Assembly (NCBI GenBank): GCA_934434925.1
Contig: CAKSAC010000009.1
Coordinates: 8,225 to 72,224 of the forward strand
DNA length: 64,000 nt
Direction of reading: 5' to 3'
Origin: an uncultured Eubacteriales bacterium
Lineage (GTDB): Bacteria > Bacillota > Clostridia > Oscillospirales > CAG-272
A program made the translations under genes and the position numbers. Shown here one piece after another: positions 49,372-58,755 of this stretch. Numbering within the stretch: the first letter of the stretch is position 1; each line of letters begins with the position of its first letter. Below the pieces are notes generated by a model, which saw only the letters and a program-made list of their open reading frames with translations, had not been told where the DNA came from and did not search any database.

Positions 49372-51642
49372 TCAATGTTTTTGCTTTTTTTTGCAACCGG
49401 ACCTTCCGCCTTTTTTCTTGCGGACGGAAGAAGCCGCCGCCCTTGCACGGCCCCTGTCCTTTTCGCGGGCGTTTCCGCGGGCGGCGGAAAGGCGATTCGT
49501 TTCTTTCCCGGGAAGAGGTCCGGGGCCGAACGGTTTTTCGGGAATTCTTTTTTCCCCGCATTCTCCCGGGCTTTCCGGGAACCCGCCGCCGTCCTGTTCG
49601 GGTTCGACAAGGTCAAAAGTCACCCGTGCCGCGGACAGATCGGCATCCCGCACACGGACCCGCACCGGCATCCCGATTTCAAAAACGCGTTCCCCGCGCC
49701 GGAGTGTGCGGGAATCGTCCTCGTAGGCAAAGCCTTCGGGTAACAGCGAGAGCGGAACAATCCCGTCGCAGGTCTCCGGCGTTTCCGCGTAAAACCCGAA
49801 GGATGTGACGGAAGTGATACGGGCGGGAAAGATTTCCCCGATGTGCGCCTGCATATACTGCGCTTTGAAAAGGGCTTCGATCCGCCGTTCCGCGCCGACG
49901 GCACGAATCTCTCCGGCCGTAGCGGCCACCGCGGCGCGGTGCGCGGCAGAACGATATTTCCCGGGCTCTTCTCCCCCGAGAAGCACCGCGCCGATAATCC
50001 GATGCGTCACCAGATCGGAAAGCCGGCGTATCGGCGATGTGAAATGGCAATAGAGCGGCATGGCAAGAGCAAAATGCCCCGATGCCGACGCGCTGTACTC
50101 GGCTTTGGAAAGCGAGCGGAGCATCATGAGCGAAACCGCTTCCCCCTTCCCCATTCTGCGCGCTTCGGCCAGAACGGAAGAAAGCATCGGCAACGTCACC
50201 GGTTGCCCCGGCCGCCACGGAATCCCGATCCGCAAAGCGCGGAGGAACGCGGTGAAGATGACGATTTTATCAGGCGGCGGTGCCGCGTGTACCCGATACA
50301 CGAGCGGGATTGATTTTCCGGTCAGCAGTTCGGCCACGGCCCGGTTCGCAGTCAGCATAAATTCTTCAATCATGCGTTCCGCCTCGCCGCGTTCCTCACG
50401 CTCAATCGAGACGGGGTTATTCTCTTCATCCAGCGCGATTACCGCTTCGGGCATTTCCAGATCAAGCACACCGCGCGCTTGTGCGCGGGAAGCAAGAATT
50501 TTGTACAACTCCCGCATATTTTGGAGAGTTTTGTAAACAGAACTGTACTTTTCATAACAATCAGCCTTTTCTCCCGATGCAAAGACGCGGTTCACTTCGG
50601 CATAAACGCCTCGCACACGGGAACGGATGACTGACCGGAAGACCCGTGTTTTCCGGATTGCGCCCTCTCTGTCCAGACAAATCTCTGCGCTCACGGCATA
50701 CTTATCTTCTCCGGCGTTCAGTGAACATGCGCCGTTGGAAAGCGCCGGCGGAAGCATCGGTACGACCCGATCGGCAAAATAAAGACTGGTTCCTCGGCGA
50801 TGTGCGGCAGCATCCAGCGCGCCGAACGGGCGGACATAATGCGAAACATCGGCGATGTGAACGCCGAGCAGATAGCCGTCGCGGGTCTTTTTGAGCGATA
50901 TGGCATCGTCCAGGTCTTTGGCTCCCGCACCGTCGATGGTGAAAATGATGCGGCGGCGCAGGTCTTCGCGCCCGTCCGGCAACACCTTTTCGCCGGCGGC
51001 TTTTTCGGCTTCTTCACATTCTTCCCGGGAGAACTCGGTCTCCACCCCGTATTCGCGCAGAATCGCGGTATAATTGGCCTGCCGCGTGTCCGCCCGGCCG
51101 AAATCCTGTTCCACTACCGGGGGCTGTCCGGCGCGCGGGAGAGTAACAAGGAGTTTGCGGCCGCAGCGCTCCCGCTCCCGGCGCGGGAGTAAAAACGGCG
51201 GGATATGCGTGTCATCCGGCAGAAAAACGATTTCCCCCCGCAATGTCGTTTCCGTATCTTCTCCGGGGATTGCGCTCCCGATTACCCGGGTCCGGCCCGG
51301 GGTCACCAATTCTTCAACCCGTCCTTCGGCGCGTTCCCCGCGCATGCGAAGGCGCACCCGTACCGTATCGCCGTCATAGATCCCCTCGCAGGTCGCGGCG
51401 GGAAGAAAAATATCTTCTTCCCCCTCGCGGAAGAGAAATCCGTACCCGTGCCGGGTACCGCAAAACCGCCCCGTCACTTCTTCGCCGCCCGGGACGTTCT
51501 TCGCTTTCCGCACCGGGAACCCGGCTTTTTTGTCCGGAACAGTACCTCTTCCGCGCCTGTCTTTTTTCTGCGCAGCACTCCTTTGACATGCTTTCGCTTT
51601 CCCCTTACGGGCGTATTTTTTCCGTTTTGTTTCTTTTTTCAT
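49372..51642 (-). CDS. rnr: Ribonuclease R
   Basis: 756 residues from the ATG at 51642 (site GGAAAGA); an ATG at 51681 is possible but lacks a site. Cold-shock domains (GRFCGTRHGYGFLF), the RNB catalytic domain with FTIDGAGAKDLDDAISL and YCHFTSPIRRLSDLVTHR, an S1 domain (IFPARITSVTSFGFY), and a long Lys/Arg/Gly-rich low-complexity tail from about residue 685. A 3'-5' processive exoribonuclease. Neighbours secG, as in many Bacillota; smpB is not next to it. Confidence 0.95.
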   Translation of the reverse strand: MKKETKRKKYARKGKAKACQRSAAQKKDRRGRGTVPDKKAGFPVRKAKNVPGGEEVTGRFCGTRHGYGFLFREGEEDIFLPAATCEGIYDGDTVRVRLRMRGERAEGRVEELVTPGRTRVIGSAIPGEDTETTLRGEIVFLPDDTHIPPFLLPRRERERCGRKLLVTLPRAGQPPVVEQDFGRADTRQANYTAILREYGVETEFSREECEEAEKAAGEKVLPDGREDLRRRIIFTIDGAGAKDLDDAISLKKTRDGYLLGVHIADVSHYVRPFGALDAAAHRRGTSLYFADRVVPMLPPALSNGACSLNAGEDKYAVSAEICLDREGAIRKTRVFRSVIRSRVRGVYAEVNRVFASGEKADCYEKYSSVYKTLQNMRELYKILASRAQARGVLDLEMPEAVIALDEENNPVSIEREERGEAERMIEEFMLTANRAVAELLTGKSIPLVYRVHAAPPPDKIVIFTAFLRALRIGIPWRPGQPVTLPMLSSVLAEARRMGKGEAVSLMMLRSLSKAEYSASASGHFALAMPLYCHFTSPIRRLSDLVTHRIIGAVLLGGEEPGKYRSAAHRAAVAATAGEIRAVGAERRIEALFKAQYMQAHIGEIFPARITSVTSFGFYAETPETCDGIVPLSLLPEGFAYEDDSRTLRRGERVFEIGMPVRVRVRDADLSAARVTFDLVEPEQDGGGFPESPGECGEKRIPEKPFGPGPLPGKETNRLSAARGNAREKDRGRARAAASSVRKKKGGRSGCKKKQKH

Positions 51643-51801
51643 TTTTCGTATTCTTTCCGCGAAAAGTCCGATTCGTGACATCCCGCTTGCTTTTTTCCGT
51701 CTTCGGATCGGGTCTTGTCGGTTCTTTTGCGCAAATCAAACCCGTGCCGGGAGATTCCGCCTGCCAAGCATCACGCATTGCGCCGAAGCCCTCGTAAAGA
51801 G

Positions 51802-51836
51802 AAAAGGCGGGATACAAACGGCCCGCCTTTTCTTCA
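51802..51836 (-). terminator. Terminator of secG
   Basis: 10-bp stem AAAAGGCGGG/CCCGCCTTTT (51802-51811 and 51822-51831) in the secG-rnr gap, active in either direction. Confidence 0.88.
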
Positions 51837-51845
51837 TCGCACATG

Positions 51846-52121
51846 TCAGAACGGAGTGATGTTGTTCCCACCCTCGGACTGAATGACATATACGACCAAC
51901 ACAAGCAACACGAAAATAACAGAGGAATAAATGGTGATACGGGAAAGGAGTTTTTCCTTCCGCGCACCGCCGTTTGCCTTGCCGAAATACGTCTCGGTCG
52001 TGGTGCCGGTGATCGTTCCGGAAAGCCCGTCAGACTTGCCGTGCTGCAAAAGCACGGAAATAATAACCACTACTCCGGAAAGGAGCAGAAGAGAGATGAG
52101 AATAATATCGAGTACACCCAT
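51846..52121 (-). CDS. secG: Preprotein translocase subunit SecG
   Basis: 91 residues, start 52121 (site GGAAAAATC). Two membrane helices flank the conserved loop LQHGKSDGLSGTITGT and the ETYFGKANGGARKEKLLSRIT segment. A SecYEG accessory subunit. Promoter at 52175-52203. Confidence 0.95.
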   Translation of the reverse strand: MGVLDIILISLLLLSGVVVIISVLLQHGKSDGLSGTITGTTTETYFGKANGGARKEKLLSRITIYSSVIFVLLVLVVYVIQSEGGNNITPF

Positions 52122-52174
52122 GATTTTTCCTTTCTTCTATCCACAAGCATCAAAGCCGGATTGTCATACGCTTC

Positions 52175-52203
52175 ATTGTAGCACATGTCGGAAAAAAATG
52201 CAA
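52175..52203 (-). promoter_or_regulatory. Promoter for secG
   Basis: TTGCAT (52198-52203), 17-bp spacer, TACAAT (52175-52180) on the minus strand. Confidence 0.7.
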
Positions 52204-52216
52204 GTATTTTTATAAA

Positions 52217-53698
52217 TTATTTTTCAGCGCCGAGAAAAGGCGCCAAAAAAACGCCCGCAACGGTGTCCAGCACCCGCAATGAAAGATTGCGCGCCACAAG
52301 CAGACGCTGTCCGATTGACGCGAGGGTTTTGCGATCGGGAAGAGGAAGAAGTTGCAGAGAAGAAACATTGACGCGCCGGATGGTATCGGTCAACGCGCAA
52401 TATCGTTCGTAATAAGAGGAAGAAAGCACTGCGGCCAGCCCGGTGGCAAACGCGGCATCCATTTCACCGCTTTCGGCTTCAATGCAAAGAAATTTATTGG
52501 CGGTGCTGATCTGCCGGTCGTGCGGGAGCTGACCGGAATAATATACCCCGACCACAAGGCGGCGGCCGTCGGAACGGACAGGCACACGCTTGACAAGGAG
52601 CATAGTGCGGTTCGGCTGTGCCAGAGACGGAATGCGCGGAACGATATAGGGCTTTTCGCGCCCGGGAGCCGGAAAAAGCACTTCCGCCCCACGCAACCCC
52701 GCCGGATGCAGAAGGGGGATCGCTCCGTCCACGCGCGAAGAACGCAGGCATTCGGGATACCGCGTTTCAATCGTCAATCCGTTTCTGACCACCAGCCCGA
52801 AGTCGGAAAAACGGCACGGAAGAGCCTGCATGGCGCGTATCAGGCGCAGATCAGAGAGTTTTTTTGGAAGCAAAACTTTACATTCTTCCGAATACACAGC
52901 CACATGATACGGGATAGGCGGCAGATCCTCGATGCGATTGCCGCGGATCGCGCGTACCTCTACCTCCTCGGGGAGTTCCCCGCGGCGAACCGAACAAAAA
53001 AGGTCTTTTTTCATTTTCCCGTCAGCGTCCGCCGCAAGCGAGAGGAAAATCAGCGGCGCAAACCCGAACAACCTCCGACGGACCGGCGCGGCATGAGCGC
53101 CGTTGGCAAAAGAAGCCGGCAAACGGACAGACATCTGCCCGCCCGGCGCAAGAAGCGCGGCCGCACATTCGGCAAAAATGAAACTCACGTCGGTCCCGCG
53201 CGGGCAAAGCCGGTTCATGGTCTCTTCGGCGAGGCTCCCCGGCGCGGGGCGGCCGGTCGGCGGAGCGGCCAGGATCAGATCGTAACTTTCCTCCCCCTCT
53301 GCGGCCGGCTCTTCCGTTCCTCTGCCCACCGTGAAAAAATCGGCTTCGCGCACATCGGCCGCCAGACGTACACCATAGTCATGCCGGCACTTTTTGCGTA
53401 TTCTTTCCAGATTGTCCCGCAACATCGGGAGAAAGCGCGGGTCGTTCTCATAAGCGGTCAGTTCTATCCGGAAAACACCCCCCGCCTGGCAGATTTCCTC
53501 TATGATCGCGGCCGAAAGAATTCCTGTTCCGGCTCCGGGGTCGAGTACACGCACCGTCTCTTTTTCGGGTATACAGAGCGAGGCCGCCATGGTGGCGGCA
53601 GTGTCCGCGCCGGTAAAATAACGCCCGAGCCGGATCTTGTCGCTGGCCACATACCGGCGCACCAGTTTTTTTGTATTCCGCACCGCCATTGCCAGCAT
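52217..53698 (-). CDS. Degenerate Eco57I/BsuBI-type adenine methyltransferase-like protein
   Basis: 493 residues from the ATG at 53698 (site GAGGAGG). An N-terminal RLGRYFTGADTAATMA lead-in and motif I VLDPGAGTGILSAAI give a class I N6-adenine methyltransferase fold. A BsuBI-like target-recognition region follows (RFSDFGLVVRNGLTIETR, then PLLHPAGLRGAEVLFP). The catalytic motif IV, normally NPPY, reads LILAAPPTGR, lacking the Asn and Tyr. No restriction gene is adjacent. Either an inactive or repurposed DNA-binding protein, or a divergent enzyme. Confidence 0.8.
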   Translation of the reverse strand: MLAMAVRNTKKLVRRYVASDKIRLGRYFTGADTAATMAASLCIPEKETVRVLDPGAGTGILSAAIIEEICQAGGVFRIELTAYENDPRFLPMLRDNLERIRKKCRHDYGVRLAADVREADFFTVGRGTEEPAAEGEESYDLILAAPPTGRPAPGSLAEETMNRLCPRGTDVSFIFAECAAALLAPGGQMSVRLPASFANGAHAAPVRRRLFGFAPLIFLSLAADADGKMKKDLFCSVRRGELPEEVEVRAIRGNRIEDLPPIPYHVAVYSEECKVLLPKKLSDLRLIRAMQALPCRFSDFGLVVRNGLTIETRYPECLRSSRVDGAIPLLHPAGLRGAEVLFPAPGREKPYIVPRIPSLAQPNRTMLLVKRVPVRSDGRRLVVGVYYSGQLPHDRQISTANKFLCIEAESGEMDAAFATGLAAVLSSSYYERYCALTDTIRRVNVSSLQLLPLPDRKTLASIGQRLLVARNLSLRVLDTVAGVFLAPFLGAEK

Positions 53699-53746
53699 AA
53701 AACCCTCCTCGCCGGGAACCCGACATTTTTCGTTCCGATTTTCTTT

Positions 53747-53775
53747 ATTGTAACACAACCGTTCCGGCAAATCAA
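53747..53775 (-). promoter_or_regulatory. Promoter for the methyltransferase-like gene
   Basis: TTGATT (53770-53775), 17-bp spacer, TACAAT (53747-53752) on the minus strand. Confidence 0.65.
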
Positions 53776-53884
53776 GATTTTTCGCAAAAGCGACAAAAAC
53801 CTCTTTCCGGGAGGATCGGAAAGCAAAACGCCGGATTGCCGTTTTCAAAGCGGCGCGAAAGACGAAAAGAAAGAAGAAAAACTC

Positions 53885-53913
53885 TTGCACACGCGCGTGG
53901 GATGTGGTATACT
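53885..53913 (+). promoter_or_regulatory. Promoter for the pseudo-phosphoesterase gene
   Basis: TTGCAC (53885-53890), 17-bp spacer, TATACT (53908-53913). Confidence 0.7.
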
Positions 53914-53943
53914 GTATCCGTTATTATTCTTTGGGAGGTTCTT

Positions 53944-55080
53944 ATGGAAAACGGTCGTGTCCTTCGCATTCTGCATTGCCCGGATATTACGCTCGGGAAT
54001 CCTTATACAGGTCTTCCCCTCCAGAAATGCAAAGAATGCTATCAGCGTTTTCCCGAGGTGTTTGACCGGCTCATCCGGTATATTGCCGATGAAAAGATAG
54101 ATCTTGTGCTTCTGCCCGGCAACCTGTGCAGTCAGTATCTCGGCAGTGAGGATGCCCGTCGTCTGATTTCGGCTTTTTCCAAACTGCCCGCCTGCCGTTT
54201 CGTAATCGCCCCCGGCGACTGCGATCCCTATTCGTCCGCGTCTCTCTATGCCTCCGGCCGGCTTCCCGCAAACGTATCGGTCTTTTGTTCTTCGGTTCCC
54301 GAAATTTTGGATTTTCCCGAACTTTCCGTGCGGATTTACGGCTGGGCATACTGCGACCGACGTATTTCCCCCTCTCCGATGGCCGCCATTCGCGCCGATT
54401 CTCCCGACACGCTGAATCTCATCTGCGGATGTTGCGAAACAGACTCTCCCGCCTCTTTCTGCTCTGCCACGCCGGAAGAAATCGAACAAACAGGGGCCGA
54501 CTACGCCGCACTCGGCCACGGAGCCGCCACCCCGGTCCTGCGGGCGGGAAAGACGCTTTTTGCCCACGCGGGATTTCTGGAAGGCAAAAGTTTTGAAGAG
54601 ATCGGCCCCGGCGGCGCTATCCGACTGGATGTGACGAAGGAAAACGATTCTTTCCGTATCGAGAGCCGCGCCCTCTCCTTTTCGCGCCACCGTTACGAGA
54701 TTCTTTCCATCGATATCACGGGGATCCCCGATACCGAGCAATTGGCCGGGATTCTGCAGGAAAAGATTGCCGAGAAAGGATACGATGAAAACACCTCGTT
54801 GCGCGTGATTCTGACAGGGGAGCTTTCACCGACGGTCTTCTTGCGGCCGGGCGGAGAGATTCAGCACCTTTTCACGCTGAACAGCATTGATTTCTTCGAC
54901 CGGACGCTCCCCACCTACCAGGCCGATGACTTTTACCGGGATATGACGGTGCGCGGCGAGCTTTTCCGGACGCTTGAATCACGCTTTGAAGTCGTCGGGG
55001 TGGATGAACGCACCGCCGTCGTCCGCGCTTTCCGCATCGGGCTGTCCGCGCTTGACTCCAAGGATATTCATACTGTTTGA
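53944..55080 (+). CDS. SbcD/YhaO-family phosphoesterase fold lacking metal ligands (probable pseudoenzyme)
   Basis: 378 residues; the ATG at 53944 follows GGGAGGTTCTT. The order and spacing of the Mre11/SbcD motifs are kept, but the ligands are changed. HCPDITLG (11-18) replaces HTADLHLG, LLPGNLCS (56-63) replaces LIAGDLFD, APGDCDPY (89-96) replaces the GNHD motif, LICGCCET replaces LLHG, and ALGHGAAT keeps only the first His. FLEGKSFEEIGPGGA matches the G-x-EGR-x-F-x-E-x-G-x-KG region that follows in YhaO proteins. A two-metal phosphoesterase activity is unlikely. Function unknown. DUF1846 follows 42 bp downstream. Confidence 0.85.
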   Translation: MENGRVLRILHCPDITLGNPYTGLPLQKCKECYQRFPEVFDRLIRYIADEKIDLVLLPGNLCSQYLGSEDARRLISAFSKLPACRFVIAPGDCDPYSSASLYASGRLPANVSVFCSSVPEILDFPELSVRIYGWAYCDRRISPSPMAAIRADSPDTLNLICGCCETDSPASFCSATPEEIEQTGADYAALGHGAATPVLRAGKTLFAHAGFLEGKSFEEIGPGGAIRLDVTKENDSFRIESRALSFSRHRYEILSIDITGIPDTEQLAGILQEKIAEKGYDENTSLRVILTGELSPTVFLRPGGEIQHLFTLNSIDFFDRTLPTYQADDFYRDMTVRGELFRTLESRFEVVGVDERTAVVRAFRIGLSALDSKDIHTV

Positions 55081-55122
55081 TTCTACAAAAATACTATATC
55101 GAGATATATCGAGGAATGACGA

Positions 55123-56610
55123 ATGAAAAAGATCGGCTTTGACAATGACCTTTACCTTTCCATGCAATCCGCCCATATCCGGGAGCGGATTGCGCAGTTC
55201 GGCGGGAAACTCTATCTGGAATTCGGCGGGAAACTGATTGATGATTATCACGCTTCCCGCGTGTTGCCGGGGTTCAAGCCGGACAGCAAGCTCCAGCTCC
55301 TTCTGCAACTGAAAAAGGACGCGGAGATCGTCATTGTCATCAACAGCGCGGATATTGAAAAAAACAAGATGCGCGGTGACCTCGGCATTACATACGACCT
55401 GGATGTACTCCGGCTGATCGATCTTTTCCGCGGGGTGGGATTGTATGTCGGCAGCGTTGTGCTTTCCCGGTATGCCGGGCAGAGCAGTGCCGTCGCTTTC
55501 CAGAAAAAACTGGAAGGGCTCGGCGTGCGTGTTTATCGTCACTACCCGATCGACGGATACCCTTCCGATGTTGAAAAAATCGTCAGCGAAGACGGGTACG
55601 GAAGAAACGAGTATATCGAAACCTCTCACCGCCTTGTGGTGGTGACGGCTCCCGGCCCCGGAAGCGGGAAAATGGCCGTCTGCCTCTCCCAGCTCTATCA
55701 CGAAAACAAACGCGGCATTAAATCCGGGTACGCCAAATTCGAGACGTTTCCGGTCTGGAATCTGCCGCTCCGTCATGCCGTCAATATCGCCTATGAAGCC
55801 GCGACCGCCGACCTCAACGACGTAAATATGATTGACCCTTTTCATCTGGAAGCCTACGGCGTGACGACCGTCAACTACAACCGCGATGTGGAAGTCTTTC
55901 CCGTCCTGCAAGCGACTTTCAATAAGATTTACGGTTCTTCCCCCTATAAATCCCCCACCGACATGGGGGTAAACATGGCCGGGAACTGTATCACGGATGA
56001 CGCGGCCGTGACAGCCGCCGCCAAGCAGGAAATCATCCGCCGGTATTATGTGGCGCTTTGCGGCCAGCGTGACGGAACGGTGGAAGAAGCGACTGTCCGC
56101 AAACTTGAACTGCTTATGAAGCAGGCCGAACTGACGGCGGCCGACCGGCCGGTCATCGGGGCGGCGCTGGCCCGTGCGGAAGAGACCGGCGCTCCGGCGG
56201 CGGCCATGGAACTCCATGACGGTCGCATTATTACCGGAAAGACCTCTTCCCTGCTGGGAGCGTCCGCCGCGCTTCTTTTGAACGCGCTCAAAGCGCTGGC
56301 GGGTATCGACAAAAAAACTCTCCTGATCCCGCCCGAGATCATTGAGCCGTTGCAGGATCTCAAAGTCAACCACCTCGGGAACAACAACCCCCGCCTGCAC
56401 ACCGATGAAGTGCTGGTGGCGCTCTCTATCTGCGCTTTTTCGTCTCCGGTGGCGGAGCGCGCCATGCAAAGATTGTCCGATCTCTCGGGGTGCGAGGTGC
56501 ATTCCTCGGTCATCCTGGCGCAAATCGACAGCAAGACCTTCCATAAACTCGGCGTTAATGTGACTTGCGAGCCGCGCTATCAGACAAAAAAACTCTATCA
56601 CAAGAAATAA
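55123..56610 (+). CDS. DUF1846 family protein
   Basis: 495 residues; the ATG at 55123 follows GAGGAATGACG. It begins MKKIGFDNDLYLSMQSAHIRE, the near-invariant DUF1846 start. The N-terminal half is P-loop-like (VVVTAPGPGSGKMAVCLSQLYHE) and the C-terminal half contains LKVNHLGNNNPRLHTDEVLVAL. Structures exist for the family but the function is unsettled; a nucleotide-dependent cytoplasmic role is likely. Probably co-transcribed with the pseudo-phosphoesterase and the Dabb protein. Confidence 0.93.
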   Translation: MKKIGFDNDLYLSMQSAHIRERIAQFGGKLYLEFGGKLIDDYHASRVLPGFKPDSKLQLLLQLKKDAEIVIVINSADIEKNKMRGDLGITYDLDVLRLIDLFRGVGLYVGSVVLSRYAGQSSAVAFQKKLEGLGVRVYRHYPIDGYPSDVEKIVSEDGYGRNEYIETSHRLVVVTAPGPGSGKMAVCLSQLYHENKRGIKSGYAKFETFPVWNLPLRHAVNIAYEAATADLNDVNMIDPFHLEAYGVTTVNYNRDVEVFPVLQATFNKIYGSSPYKSPTDMGVNMAGNCITDDAAVTAAAKQEIIRRYYVALCGQRDGTVEEATVRKLELLMKQAELTAADRPVIGAALARAEETGAPAAAMELHDGRIITGKTSSLLGASAALLLNALKALAGIDKKTLLIPPEIIEPLQDLKVNHLGNNNPRLHTDEVLVALSICAFSSPVAERAMQRLSDLSGCEVHSSVILAQIDSKTFHKLGVNVTCEPRYQTKKLYHKK

Positions 56611-56621
56611 AGGAAACCGCC

Positions 56622-56930
56622 ATGATACGTCATATCGTTCTTTTCAGATTTCTCGAAGAGGCAGACGGACGAAGCCGCGAAGAAAACGTGCGGCTGACCG
56701 CCGAAAAGCTCCGCGCCCTGCAAGGGGTCGTTCCGACGCTCCTGCGTTCGGAGGTCCACACAGGGGTCGCAGGAGCGGCCGCTTCCAACGCCGACCTTTT
56801 GCTGATTTCCGATTTTTCCGATCCGGAATCCCTGAACGAATATATCCGCCATCCGGCCCATATAGCGGTCGGAGATTTCATGCGGCCGCTCCGGGAATCC
56901 CGCACCTGCATAGATTATACGATCGACTGA
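56622..56930 (+). CDS. Dabb (stress-responsive A/B barrel) protein
   Basis: 102 residues from the ATG at 56622 (site AAAGGAAACC). MIRHIVLFRF start, a central LLISDFSDPESLNEYIRHPAHIAV and a closing beta strand: the dimeric alpha-beta barrel domain. Small family without a defined reaction. Eleven bases after DUF1846. Confidence 0.9.
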   Translation: MIRHIVLFRFLEEADGRSREENVRLTAEKLRALQGVVPTLLRSEVHTGVAGAAASNADLLLISDFSDPESLNEYIRHPAHIAVGDFMRPLRESRTCIDYTID

Positions 56931-56968
56931 CCGGCCGAAAAAACAAAAAAGCCGTTGCCCCCGGTCAT

Positions 56969-56997
56969 GACCGCCGCGCGGAATGCGGCGGTCTTTA
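56969..56997 (+). terminator. Terminator of the DUF1846-Dabb unit
   Basis: A perfect 9-bp stem GACCGCCGC/GCGGCGGTC, short TTTATC tail. Confidence 0.7.
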
Positions 56998-57062
56998 TCG
57001 GAGAAACCGCGTCCGGAACATTTGTGCCGTAAGCACACGCTTTCGGTGAGAAAGAGAATGCC

Positions 57063-58436
57063 ATGCCTGCCAAAAACAGCCTTCATCAGTTGCAAATCAC
57101 CGATATAAACAACCTCGGCTACGGCGTTGGCCATATCGACGGAAAAGTTGTGTTCGTTGCCGGAGCGGCAGACGGAGACCTTTGCACCGTCCGGATTATC
57201 AAAGATGCGGCAGACTACGCCGTCGGCCGGATAGAAGAATGGCTGACCCCCTCTCCGCACCGTGTGAAAAACACCTGCCAGGCCAAGGGTTGCGGCGGAT
57301 GTGCCTACCGGCATATCAGTTATCCGCACGAACTGGAACTGAAACAACGCCGCGTCGTTGCCGCCTTCCGGAAGGCGGGGCTTTCGCTTCCCGTTACGCC
57401 GGTACTGCATACCGGAAAAACCGAAGGATACCGCAACAAAGCGCAATATCCCGTCGCCCCCGGGAAAGAAGGCCCGGTCATCGGCTTTTTCGCCCCGAAG
57501 AGCCACCGCGTGACAGAAGCGGCGCACTGTCCTCTCCTTCCTCCCGTGTTCGGAGAGATTGCCGAGGCAGTACGCGACCACGCGCGCCGCTTCGGGATTC
57601 CGGCTTACGATGAAACAACGGGCCGTGGCCTGCTCCGCCACATTTGCCTGCGCGCCTCCGCCGATGAAGCCGAGATTCTTCTGACTCTGGTGACAACTCG
57701 CCTCGCCTATCCGCATGAACGCGAACTTACCGAAACGCTCTTGGCGCGCTTCCCTGCCCTGGTCGGTATCCTGCTGAACGAGAATTCCGCCAACACCAAT
57801 GTGATCCTCGGTCCGCGCTATCGCCTGCTTACGGGGCGGGATTATTTGCAGGACACGCTGTGCGGTATACGACTGCGGATCACGCCGCCTTCTTTTTATC
57901 AGGTCAATCATGCCGCCGCGGAACTGCTTTACCGCACCGCCGCCGAAGAAGCCGCTTTGACGGGGAATGAAGCGCTGCTCGATCTGTATTGCGGGATCGG
58001 CAGTATCGGCCTCAGCATGGCGCACCGGGTACGCGAAATTTTCGGAATTGAAATCGTGGAAAGCGCCGTCCTGTGCGCCCGGAAGAATGCCGAAGAAAAC
58101 CATGTCCGTCACGCACGGTTTGCCGTGGGAGACGCGGCCGGAACCGAGAAGATTTTACAGGAAGCGGGGGGATTTTCTCCGGATGTCATTGTGCTTGACC
58201 CGCCCAGGCGCGGAGCCGATGCCGAAACGCTCCGCACCGTTCTCACACTCGCACCGGAAAAACTGCTCTACATTTCCTGCAACCCCGACACGCTGGCGCG
58301 GGATATGTCCTTTTTGCTCGGCCACGGCTATACAGCCGCCCGCGTGATTCCGGTCGATCTCTTTCCGCGCACCGGCCATGTGGAGTGCGTGGTGATGATG
58401 AGCAAGACCGACAAAAGAATCGAAGATAAAAAATAA
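57063..58436 (+). CDS. rlmCD: 23S rRNA (uracil-5)-methyltransferase, RlmCD/RlmD family
   Basis: 457 residues; the ATG at 57063 follows GAGAAAGAG. TRAM domain at residues 1-60. 4Fe-4S cysteines in TCQAKGCGGC (72, 77, 80), with the fourth likely in EAAHCPLL. Rossmann methyltransferase: DLYCGIGSIGLSMA, VLDPPRRGAD, and the catalytic Cys in LLYISCNPDTLARD. Clostridia enzymes of this type can make m5U747 and m5U1939. The Cx4C spacing is one residue shorter than usual. Confidence 0.93.
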   Translation: MPAKNSLHQLQITDINNLGYGVGHIDGKVVFVAGAADGDLCTVRIIKDAADYAVGRIEEWLTPSPHRVKNTCQAKGCGGCAYRHISYPHELELKQRRVVAAFRKAGLSLPVTPVLHTGKTEGYRNKAQYPVAPGKEGPVIGFFAPKSHRVTEAAHCPLLPPVFGEIAEAVRDHARRFGIPAYDETTGRGLLRHICLRASADEAEILLTLVTTRLAYPHERELTETLLARFPALVGILLNENSANTNVILGPRYRLLTGRDYLQDTLCGIRLRITPPSFYQVNHAAAELLYRTAAEEAALTGNEALLDLYCGIGSIGLSMAHRVREIFGIEIVESAVLCARKNAEENHVRHARFAVGDAAGTEKILQEAGGFSPDVIVLDPPRRGADAETLRTVLTLAPEKLLYISCNPDTLARDMSFLLGHGYTAARVIPVDLFPRTGHVECVVMMSKTDKRIEDKK

Positions 58437-58755
58437 ACAGCCGGGGAAAGAACCGGCATACCGTGCCTTGCAAAAATTTTGAGCCGCATGACCTGACTGC
58501 GCGTTGCCCCGGCAGACAGTTCCGGACGACGAACAAAATCAGACGATTTCCGGTCGCCGGCAAAAGGTCCGTTCCGATATATTTTCCCCGGCGGCCCGGA
58601 TTTCCGCCCTGCCGCCGCTCGTGCGCCTGTCCGCGTCGGCCGTATTTTCCGGGATGCTGCCGTTTCGATTTGCTTTTCCTGCCCATCATCGCCGCGTTTT
58701 GTAAGAAGGGGCGAAAATTCCCATCGAAAATCCATTCCCGAAAGAGAGAAACTCT
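58437..58755. other. 319-bp gap before the export-protein gene, no gene seen
   Basis: After a small GCCGG/CCGGC hairpin (58440-58458) without a T-run, the region holds only Arg-rich out-of-frame ORFs. I see no convincing promoter, RNA element or repeat. Confidence 0.6.
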
